From the NCBI GenBank assembly GCA_002358955.1, contig DEPV01000130.1, positions 1-8,274 on the forward strand: a DNA stretch of 8,274 bases, in the 5' to 3' direction. The notes under the pieces are model-generated. The model was not told the origin of the DNA. It saw nothing but the letters and a program-made list of their open reading frames with translations, and ran no database searches. Both the position numbers and the translations under genes were made by a program. Positions 1 to 5,280 of this stretch are shown here, in pieces; position 1 is the stretch's first letter; the number at the start of each line of letters is the position of its first letter. The DNA comes from Erysipelothrix sp. UBA3383. Its GTDB lineage: Bacteria; Bacillota_I; Bacilli_A; Erysipelotrichales; Erysipelotrichaceae.

Positions 1-626
1 TAAGCATGTTTTGGTCCACGTCCCTCATTACTTAATGTATCTTCTGATCGTGTTGTATCACGCTCAAAAGTATACGGTGAGTTGCTGTGGTCTTGTTCTA
101 CAATCCAAAGGTTAAGAATCTTTTCAACCCCATCTAAGAAGGTTTGATCAAAGACACTCTCATCACCTGTTTGTTTATAGTATAGATAAGCCAGTTGAAC
201 TGGATAGCATAATGAGTCAATTTCATATTTACGTTCCCAGATAATCGGTAGTAAATCAGTGTGGTCATCTTGATGACCTGCACCATTTTCAAATTCATTG
301 AATGCATTGGCATAAGGGTCAATGTTAATCATTTTGAATTGACGGTGTACCAATCCTTTAATCATGCCTGCGATTTCTTTATCTTTAGAAGCCATCACTA
401 AGTAGGGTCTTACTTGAGCTGTTGAATCACGCAACCACATTGCAGGAATATCTCCCGTTAGAACGTATGTATCATTTTCAGAAATACGTTTTACCGTAGT
501 TAATAAAGTGTTTGAGAATGTATTCTCAAAGATATCTGCCCAGCGTTGATTCTTCTCGCCGCATAAATCTTTTATTTCATTCATAAATGTTTGTACCGAT
601 ACGGGTACTTCTTTGTAAACTGTCAT
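1..626 (-). CDS. GH125 exo-alpha-1,6-mannosidase, N-terminal 208 residues (partial)
   Basis: Metal-independent alpha-mannosidase of family GH125, which removes alpha-1,6-linked mannose from the non-reducing end of N-glycan or mannan fragments. Only residues 1-208 lie in the window; the family is usually about 430 residues, so the C-terminal half is off the left edge. The reading frame is open to the edge. Recognition rests on the conserved block TGDIPAMWLRDSTAQVRPYL at residues 57-76, HQDDHTDLLP at 118-127 and YEIDSLCYP at 134-142. There is no signal peptide, so the enzyme should be cytoplasmic. The ATG at 626 follows a good GGAGG site, and no better upstream start is seen. It is divergent from the repressor and GH92 genes and has a copy of their putative operator 15 bp upstream of its start, so co-regulation is likely. 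In Streptococcus pneumoniae, GH125 and GH92 genes are also neighbours (from memory). Confidence 0.92.
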   Translation of the reverse strand, partial: MTVYKEVPVSVQTFMNEIKDLCGEKNQRWADIFENTFSNTLLTTVKRISENDTYVLTGDIPAMWLRDSTAQVRPYLVMASKDKEIAGMIKGLVHRQFKMINIDPYANAFNEFENGAGHQDDHTDLLPIIWERKYEIDSLCYPVQLAYLYYKQTGDESVFDQTFLDGVEKILNLWIVEQDHSNSPYTFERDTTRSEDTLSNEGRGPKHA

Positions 627-640
627 AAATCCTCCATAAG

Positions 641-653
641 TTGATATACCAAG
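641..653. promoter_or_regulatory. Putative operator copy 1 for the GntR-LacI regulator
   Basis: TTGATATACCAAG is identical over 13 bp to the copy at 774-786. The 12-bp core fits the imperfect palindrome TTGRTATAYCAA, as expected for a dimeric repressor. It lies in the leader of the GH125 gene, just upstream of its Shine-Dalgarno site, where a bound repressor could block elongation or form a loop with the second copy. The repeat and symmetry are seen directly; the identity of the binding protein is inferred from position. Confidence 0.6.
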
Positions 654-741
654 GTCAACTAACTATTACGACTACATTTTAAGCCTTATTCATTGGCTTT
701 GTAACACTCAATCTATAGGTATTTAGTAACAAACTATAGCG

Positions 742-769
742 TTGTATCTAAATTATACCATGATATAAT
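742..769 (+). promoter_or_regulatory. Promoter of the regulator-GH92 operon
   Basis: The -35 TTGTAT (742-747) is followed after 16 bp by TATAAT (764-769), which is preceded by TG at 761-762, making an extended -10 (TGATATAAT). The predicted start is near 776, inside operator copy 2, so a bound repressor would cover the start site. The -10 abuts the leftward extended -10, so RNA polymerase could probably occupy only one of the two at a time. Confidence 0.65.
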
Positions 770-779
770 ATGATTGATA
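752..779 (-). promoter_or_regulatory. Candidate leftward promoter for the GH125 gene
   Basis: Read on the minus strand, positions 760-752 spell an extended -10 box, TGGTATAAT. The -35 (TATCAA, 779-774, spacing 16) is poor, which an extended -10 tolerates. Transcription would start near 745, giving a leader of about 120 nt that includes operator copy 1. Operator copy 2 would overlap the -35 region. An alternative leftward promoter is TAAAAT (681-676) with TTACAA (704-699) at 17-bp spacing; the sequence does not decide between them. Confidence 0.42.
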
Positions 780-786
780 TACCAAG
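774..786. promoter_or_regulatory. Putative operator copy 2, at the regulator's own start site
   Basis: This is an exact 13-bp copy of the element at 641-653 (TTGATATACCAAG), 133 bp away in the same orientation. It lies between the -10 box and the AAGGAGG ribosome site (788-794) of the repressor gene. That position is classic for autorepression and would also interfere with the divergent promoter's -35 region. Confidence 0.65.
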
Positions 787-798
787 CAAGGAGGCCCT

Positions 799-1842
799 AT
801 GACCAAACCACTCTATAAAATGATTAAAGATACTATTAAAGAGAAAATTAATGATGGCACTTATTCAGCCCATACGCTATTACCCAGTGAAAACCAACTT
901 GCAATCGACTTTAACGTCTCTCGCATCACATCCAAGCGCGCTTTAAATGATTTAGAGAGCGAAGGCTTAATTTATCGTAAGCGCGGCCTTGGAAGCTATG
1001 TAGCACCATCAAGCAATGCACACATTCGCGATACCATCCTATTTATGATGCCCTTTACCGATTCTCAAAACTTTGCCAATTATACATCCGGCATGTTAGA
1101 GATCCTTGAAGGCACACCCTATCGTTTGGAATTGCAACAACACTTGAATCTGGATACCATTCAAGAGATACTGCATGATTATGCCGGGATCATCTTCTAC
1201 CCTCACCACAATCAAGACATCATTGATTTAGCAATTCCGCTAGTGAACATGAAGAAGCCCACGATTATCTTAGATAAGGCACTCTCAGGCATCCCCTTTA
1301 CAAGTGTAATATCAAATAACTTCCAAGGGGGTTATGAAGCCAGTCGCCATGTGATTGAAGAAGGTGCACGAAAACTCGCTTTCATCAGCTCACATCCAAT
1401 TCATAGCATATCCAGTGTACGAGAACGTTATTTCGGTTATTTAAAAGCCATCAATGAGTATGATATTCATACTTCCACTGATCCTTTGGAATACATACCC
1501 AATCAGGACAACAGCGCTTTAATCAATCGCTTAAGAAATGAACATTATGAAGCCCTGGTCTGTGAGAACGATATTATCGCGATCTCACTGATGCATGAAC
1601 TCAAACGCGAAGGATTAGACATCCCATCCGAAATTAAGATCATCGGCTTTGATAATGCCCAAGCATCCAGCATGATCGACCCACCCCTTTCTACAATCGA
1701 ACAAAACTTTAGAGAACTGGGACGTGTTGCAATGCAAGAATTATTAAAACAAATTGAAAACAATACTATAGAAAGTAAAGAACTGATGATTGATGTCAGC
1801 CTAATCAAGCGCCAATCAACTCAGAACTCAGGAGATAAATAA
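799..1842 (+). CDS. GntR-LacI chimeric (AraR-like) transcriptional repressor
   Basis: Sugar-responsive regulator of 347 residues. Residues 1-68 form a GntR winged helix-turn-helix, with LPSENQLAIDFNVSR at 28-42, RALNDLESEGLIYR at 47-60 and the wing RGLGSYV at 62-68. From about residue 75 to 340 there is a LacI/periplasmic-binding-type effector domain, recognised by GGYEASRHVIEEGARKLAFI, by IIGFDNAQASSMIDPPLSTIEQ and by the closing helix RELGRVAMQELLKQIE. The architecture is that of AraR-type regulators. The ATG follows AAGGAGG after only four bases. The stop codon overlaps the GH92 start (TAATG), implying translational coupling. Given its neighbours, the effector is probably a mannose-containing sugar or its phosphate; this is inference. 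It probably represses both its own operon and the divergent GH125 gene through the two TTGATATACCAAG sites. Confidence 0.92.
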   Translation: MTKPLYKMIKDTIKEKINDGTYSAHTLLPSENQLAIDFNVSRITSKRALNDLESEGLIYRKRGLGSYVAPSSNAHIRDTILFMMPFTDSQNFANYTSGMLEILEGTPYRLELQQHLNLDTIQEILHDYAGIIFYPHHNQDIIDLAIPLVNMKKPTIILDKALSGIPFTSVISNNFQGGYEASRHVIEEGARKLAFISSHPIHSISSVRERYFGYLKAINEYDIHTSTDPLEYIPNQDNSALINRLRNEHYEALVCENDIIAISLMHELKREGLDIPSEIKIIGFDNAQASSMIDPPLSTIEQNFRELGRVAMQELLKQIENNTIESKELMIDVSLIKRQSTQNSGDK

Positions 1843-3980
1843 TGCCATTACAATATATTGATACCCGCGTCGGTACAGAAAACACATCAACTTATTCAAA
1901 CGGAAACTGCCTTCCTTATACAGGATCCCCTTTTGGAATGAACTACTTTGGAGTTCAAAACGGTGAAGGTTCATGGTGGTTTAGTCCTTCAAAACCATTA
2001 TTTGTAGGATTCCGTTTAACACACCAACCAAGTCCTTGGATGGGTGATTTCTCACACATGCTCTTTACACCATTTACAGGAAATCCACACTTCTTAGGAA
2101 CCTACCACCTACAAAGTAGTTACCGTACTGAGGAAGCAACATTCAAACCTCACTTAAACGAAGTGTACTCACTGCGTTACAGCCTATCAAACCAATTAAC
2201 AGCTTCAAAATACGGAATGACATTAAAGTCAACATCCGACAACAACGAAGCAGTAGGATTTGTTCTATCAGCACATGAAGGTGTTACAAGTTCATACGAT
2301 GAAGCAACAAAAATCCTTACCGGTTCAATCAAGAACTTTGCAGGATCTGAAGACAAAGAATTTACAATGCACTTTGCAATTACATTTAATGAAGATGTTA
2401 CCGTAAGACAAGACAAGTTTGATAATGATGAAGCAATCTGCATCATCCAATCAGAATCAGAGTCATTAACATTAAGCTTTGCATCATCATTCATCAGTGC
2501 CGACCAAGCAGTTCTAAACTTATCACGTGAGTCAAAAGACTTTGATGAGCAAGTAGAAGCAAACCGCCAAGCATGGTTGAAAGTATTAAACCGCATTGAA
2601 GCAAAAGACAAAAACAAAGATCACCTAAAAATGTTCTACTCAGCGTTATACCGTACATTCCTGTTCCCAATGACTTTCTATGAAATCAATGAGAACAATG
2701 AAGAGATCCACTACAATACAACCGATAAAGTTGTAGCACCTGGTAAACTCTTTACAAACAACGGATTCTGGGATACTTACAAATCATTATTCCCACTATT
2801 CTCACTGATTGCTCAAGATGAGTATGAAGCAATGTTAGAAGGATTTCTAAACTCATACAACGAAACAGGATACCTACCAAAATGGTTATCACCAGATGAG
2901 CGTGGTTTAATGCCAGGTACATTAATTGATGCTGTTATCAGCGATGCATTAGTTAAGGATATTTCACTGGACAATGCTGAAGCACTTTATGCAGCAATGG
3001 TTCAATCTGCAACAACAGAATCAGCAGATCCTAACTATGGACGTCGTGCTGTTAATGATTACTGGAACTTTGGTTATGTACCATCAGACTATGATGAAAG
3101 TGTTAACCAATCTCTAGATAACGCATACTCTGACTACTGTATTGCACAAGTAGCTGAAAAACTAGGTAAAACCGATGATCACAAGCGTTTTATGGAATCA
3201 TCATACAACTATGAAAAACTATTCGATAAAGAATCAAAATTCATGCGTGCGAAAGACCGTAATGGAAACTTCTCAGCAACATTTGATCCAAACGAATGGG
3301 GTCATGCATATACTGAAGGTTCAGCATGGCAAAACTCATGGGCTGTATACCACGACTTCAAGGGTCTGATTAATCTATTTGATTCTAAAGACTCATTCCT
3401 AAGTCACATTACAGATTTAGCAAACCAAAAACCAAAATTCTCAGTAGGAAGCTATGGCTTTGAAATCCATGAAATGAGTGAAGTTGCAGCAATTGACTTT
3501 GGTCAAGTAGCAATTTCTAACCAACCAAGTTTCCACTTACCTTACCTTTATACCTATGCTGGAAAACCTGAGTCTACTCAAGTTTTATTAAGACAATTGA
3601 TGAAGGAAACATTCAGTGCTACAACAACTGGATATCCAGGTGATGAGGATAACGGAAGTATGTCAGCATGGTATGTATTCAACGCATGTGGATTCTACCC
3701 AGTATGTCCAGGAAGTGCAGAATACGTACTTGGAATCCCATTACTTGACGAAGTGAAGATTCACTTATCAAATGGAAATACAATCAACCTGAAAACAGAT
3801 CAAAACCACACACAACATAACTTCGTTGACAAACGTGTTGTAAACAATGAAGAATATTCAAAACTTTACCTAAACCACCACGAAATGATGGAAGGTATGA
3901 ATATCCATACAACACTTGGACTGGTTCCACGTCACAAAGAGTATGAAGATGAAGATCTACCATTCTCACTAACAAAATAA
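1842..3980 (+). CDS. GH92 alpha-mannosidase, alpha-1,2-type, cytoplasmic
   Basis: Calcium-dependent exo-alpha-mannosidase of 712 residues, close to family length. Residues 1 to about 240 form the N-terminal beta-sandwich (DTRVGTENT at 7-15, GSPFGM at 28-33, HQPSPWMGDF at 61-70); the rest is the (alpha/alpha)6 barrel. The likely catalytic acid is E492 in YTEGSAWQ. The likely base pair is D601/D603 in GYPGDEDNGSMSAWY. From memory, Bacteroides BT3990 uses E533 and D642/D644; both align here with a constant offset of 41, and by the same offset its alpha-1,2 specificity pair H584/E585 falls on H543/E544, which is present (IHEM). W66 probably matches its aromatic +1 contact. The usual GNEPS motif reads SNQPS (559-563). 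There is no signal peptide, so it probably acts on imported oligosaccharides with the divergent GH125 enzyme. An AGGAG site (1830-1834) precedes the ATG, which shares one base with the repressor stop. Confidence 0.93.
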   Translation: MPLQYIDTRVGTENTSTYSNGNCLPYTGSPFGMNYFGVQNGEGSWWFSPSKPLFVGFRLTHQPSPWMGDFSHMLFTPFTGNPHFLGTYHLQSSYRTEEATFKPHLNEVYSLRYSLSNQLTASKYGMTLKSTSDNNEAVGFVLSAHEGVTSSYDEATKILTGSIKNFAGSEDKEFTMHFAITFNEDVTVRQDKFDNDEAICIIQSESESLTLSFASSFISADQAVLNLSRESKDFDEQVEANRQAWLKVLNRIEAKDKNKDHLKMFYSALYRTFLFPMTFYEINENNEEIHYNTTDKVVAPGKLFTNNGFWDTYKSLFPLFSLIAQDEYEAMLEGFLNSYNETGYLPKWLSPDERGLMPGTLIDAVISDALVKDISLDNAEALYAAMVQSATTESADPNYGRRAVNDYWNFGYVPSDYDESVNQSLDNAYSDYCIAQVAEKLGKTDDHKRFMESSYNYEKLFDKESKFMRAKDRNGNFSATFDPNEWGHAYTEGSAWQNSWAVYHDFKGLINLFDSKDSFLSHITDLANQKPKFSVGSYGFEIHEMSEVAAIDFGQVAISNQPSFHLPYLYTYAGKPESTQVLLRQLMKETFSATTTGYPGDEDNGSMSAWYVFNACGFYPVCPGSAEYVLGIPLLDEVKIHLSNGNTINLKTDQNHTQHNFVDKRVVNNEEYSKLYLNHHEMMEGMNIHTTLGLVPRHKEYEDEDLPFSLTK

Positions 3981-3984
3981 ACAC

Positions 3985-4033
3985 TAAAAAAGCATTATTC
4001 TTTCGGTTATCCGATTTGAATAATGCTTTTTTT
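3985..4033. terminator. Bidirectional rho-independent terminator
   Basis: AAAAAGCATTATTC (3987-4000) pairs with GAATAATGCTTTTT (from 4018), and an inner TCGG-TTAT-CCGA hairpin lies at 4003-4014. A U-run follows on the plus strand (4026-4033), and an A-run at 3986-3991 gives a U-run on the minus strand. It therefore ends both the GH92 operon and the converging surface-protein operon. Confidence 0.92.
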
Positions 4034-4078
4034 ACGTTCAGTTTTTATACAATAATAGCAATACTTTAAATCTTAGAC

Positions 4079-4651
4079 TTATTGTGCAATTGATTTAAAG
4101 TTTAACTCCAAGTTAAGGTTTTTATAATCTTTTGATGGTGTCCCTTGAACAATTGAACCACTAAACTCAAATGATTTCTCAGTTGGTACTTGGTTCACAT
4201 GCGCTCCAATATCAAACAATTTTTCAGTTCCAGGTAAGTGTGTATGTACTGTACCATCCGTTACAAGACTTACTTTTGAACTTGTATTTGCTGCATCTTC
4301 AATGGATAGTGTTAAGCCATCCATAGTTTCTGTACTGTTTTCAAACCCATTAACATAAACTTCAACACCACGTGCTGATTTGTTAAGAATTTTATATTCT
4401 GGTGATTTAACGACTGTTTCATCATCATAAGTATAGAAGATGGTTGCTGTTGGTAGTTCAACATTAATCCAATCATCAGATCCTTCAGGAATTCCGGAAT
4501 CAGTGTTGGTATTATCTGCACCAATATAACCATTTACAGGAAAACTTCCTTTGTTGGTTCCATTTGGATTATTGCCTTCTGCAACTGCAGGAACCATAAG
4601 CATGGTACCCATTAAAACTGATAGAACTACATTTCTCATTGTTTTTTTCAT
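4079..4651 (-). CDS. Small secreted surface protein, homologous to the end of the beta-helix protein
   Basis: No named family recognised. The 190 residues start with a typical signal peptide: basic MKKTMRN, a hydrophobic core to about 20, and AVA before a likely cleavage after A24. A Gly/Asn/Thr-rich stretch runs to about 60. The rest (61-190) looks like an all-beta domain, opening INVELPTATIF and closing in alternating strands that end NLELNFKSIAQ. By eye it matches residues about 595-755 of the first gene of the operon: LPxxxxF, then a strand with a conserved Asn, then xEFxxxGxxxG and an ExSI/FKSI-like end. It has no LPXTG, WxL motif, membrane anchor or cysteine. As the last gene, behind two small intercistronic hairpins, it could be made in different amounts from its neighbours. 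A secreted subunit or partner is a reasonable guess. Its ribosome site is GGGGAAT, 11 nt from the last G to the ATG. Confidence 0.85.
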   Translation of the reverse strand: MKKTMRNVVLSVLMGTMLMVPAVAEGNNPNGTNKGSFPVNGYIGADNTNTDSGIPEGSDDWINVELPTATIFYTYDDETVVKSPEYKILNKSARGVEVYVNGFENSTETMDGLTLSIEDAANTSSKVSLVTDGTVHTHLPGTEKLFDIGAHVNQVPTEKSFEFSGSIVQGTPSKDYKNLNLELNFKSIAQ

Positions 4652-4670
4652 TTCTATTTATTCCCCTCTT

Positions 4671-4685
4671 TTCATAATTTATGAA
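4671..4685. repeat. 15-bp palindrome in the intercistronic gap
   Basis: TTCATAATTTATGAA is a perfect inverted repeat (7-bp arms, one central base) just upstream of the ribosome site of the 190-residue protein. In the leftward mRNA it could form a short AU-rich hairpin. The symmetry is certain; any function is inference. Confidence 0.5.
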
Positions 4686-4688
4686 CTT

Positions 4689-4708
4689 GCCATACTTTCA
4701 ATTATGGC
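4689..4708. repeat. Inverted repeat at the end of the membrane-anchored protein gene
   Basis: GCCATA (4689-4694) and TATGGC (4703-4708) are complementary with an 8-nt loop and overlap the stop codon at 4702-4704. There is no U-run, so it is not a complete terminator. With the palindrome at 4671-4685 it forms a possible two-hairpin processing or stability element between genes two and three. Confidence 0.5.
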
Positions 4709-5265
4709 GTAACTGTGACTGATACCTCAGCTGATAAAAATCCTTGTTTCAACTTGGTATCAGCATTATATACTGAGACTTCTGCTGTCATTTCATAGTT
4801 TCCAGCATCCAACATTTGATCCAGTGTTACACTATTAATCTCTTCTCCAGGATAAATTGCACCTGATGTATAAACAACTGAACTTGTTTCTTTAATACAT
4901 AGATTAACACTGATGGGATAGTGATTGGATTTAGGATTTTTTACTTTGAAAGTTCCCTTACCGCTTCTGCTACTAAAGGTAGCTTTGGGATAAACCATAA
5001 GGTTAAAGGTACTTTTATCAGCTGCATCTTGTGCTCTTTTCATAATGTCTTCATCTGACATTTCAAAAGCATCTTTATTGTCAGGCATGATATCACCAAC
5101 AATAAGTGAACGATCTGATTCTTCTTTATCAAAGTAAGTGGTATAACAACCTTTAATGATAAATGCCAGCAATAGCACTAATAACACCCATTTTATAATC
5201 TTTAACCTTTGTTTTTGTTGATTATCAGGAGGGCGTCGACCCCTATTTTGTACATTTTTCTCCAT
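4702..5265 (-). CDS. Membrane-anchored protein with extracellular beta domain
   Basis: No named family recognised. The 187 residues begin with a basic, Gln/Arg-rich cytoplasmic tail (1-22), then one hydrophobic helix at about 23-37 (IIKWVLLVLLLAFII). The positive-inside rule puts the remainder outside. C40 follows in IIKGC, but Lys two residues before the Cys and the long N-terminal tail make a lipobox unlikely. A charged, probably flexible stalk spans 44-88. Residues about 90-187 look like an Ig-like beta domain (GKGTFKVKNPKSNHYPISV, YTSGAIYPGEEI, AGNYEMTAEVSVY), a layout I recall from small membrane proteins found beside surface-protein genes in Bacillota. Its ribosome site GGGGGAAT overlaps the stop of the upstream gene and the gap is 12 nt, so the two are probably translationally coupled. 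It could be the membrane anchor or assembly factor for its two secreted neighbours; that is inference. Confidence 0.85.
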   Translation of the reverse strand: MEKNVQNRGRRPPDNQQKQRLKIIKWVLLVLLLAFIIKGCYTTYFDKEESDRSLIVGDIMPDNKDAFEMSDEDIMKRAQDAADKSTFNLMVYPKATFSSRSGKGTFKVKNPKSNHYPISVNLCIKETSSVVYTSGAIYPGEEINSVTLDQMLDAGNYEMTAEVSVYNADTKLKQGFLSAEVSVTVTP

Positions 5266-5270
5266 ATATA

Positions 5271-5280
5271 TTCCCCCTTA
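5271..5280 (-). promoter_or_regulatory. G-rich ribosome binding site overlapping a stop codon
   Basis: On the minus strand TAAGGGGGAA joins the TAA stop of the beta-helix protein to the ribosome site of the next gene, 7 nt from the last G to the ATG. The other two genes of this operon have similar sites (7551-7557 and 4661-4666), whereas the mannosidase-side genes use ordinary AGGAGG-like sites. Confidence 0.65.

Noticed and set aside
134..322. Small minus-strand frame at the left end
   Set aside because: It overlaps the GH125 coding frame, which shows clear family motifs in the other register.
731..750. Catabolite-responsive (cre) site near the divergent promoters
   Set aside because: The best candidate around TATAGCGTTGTA has too many departures from the CcpA consensus to support a call.
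2177..2617. Long antisense reading frame within the GH92 gene
   Set aside because: It lies opposite well-conserved GH92 sequence, has Ser/Leu-rich shadow composition and shows no ribosome site.
3175..3369. Small plus-strand frame inside the GH92 gene
   Set aside because: Out-of-frame shadow of the conserved catalytic region of GH92.
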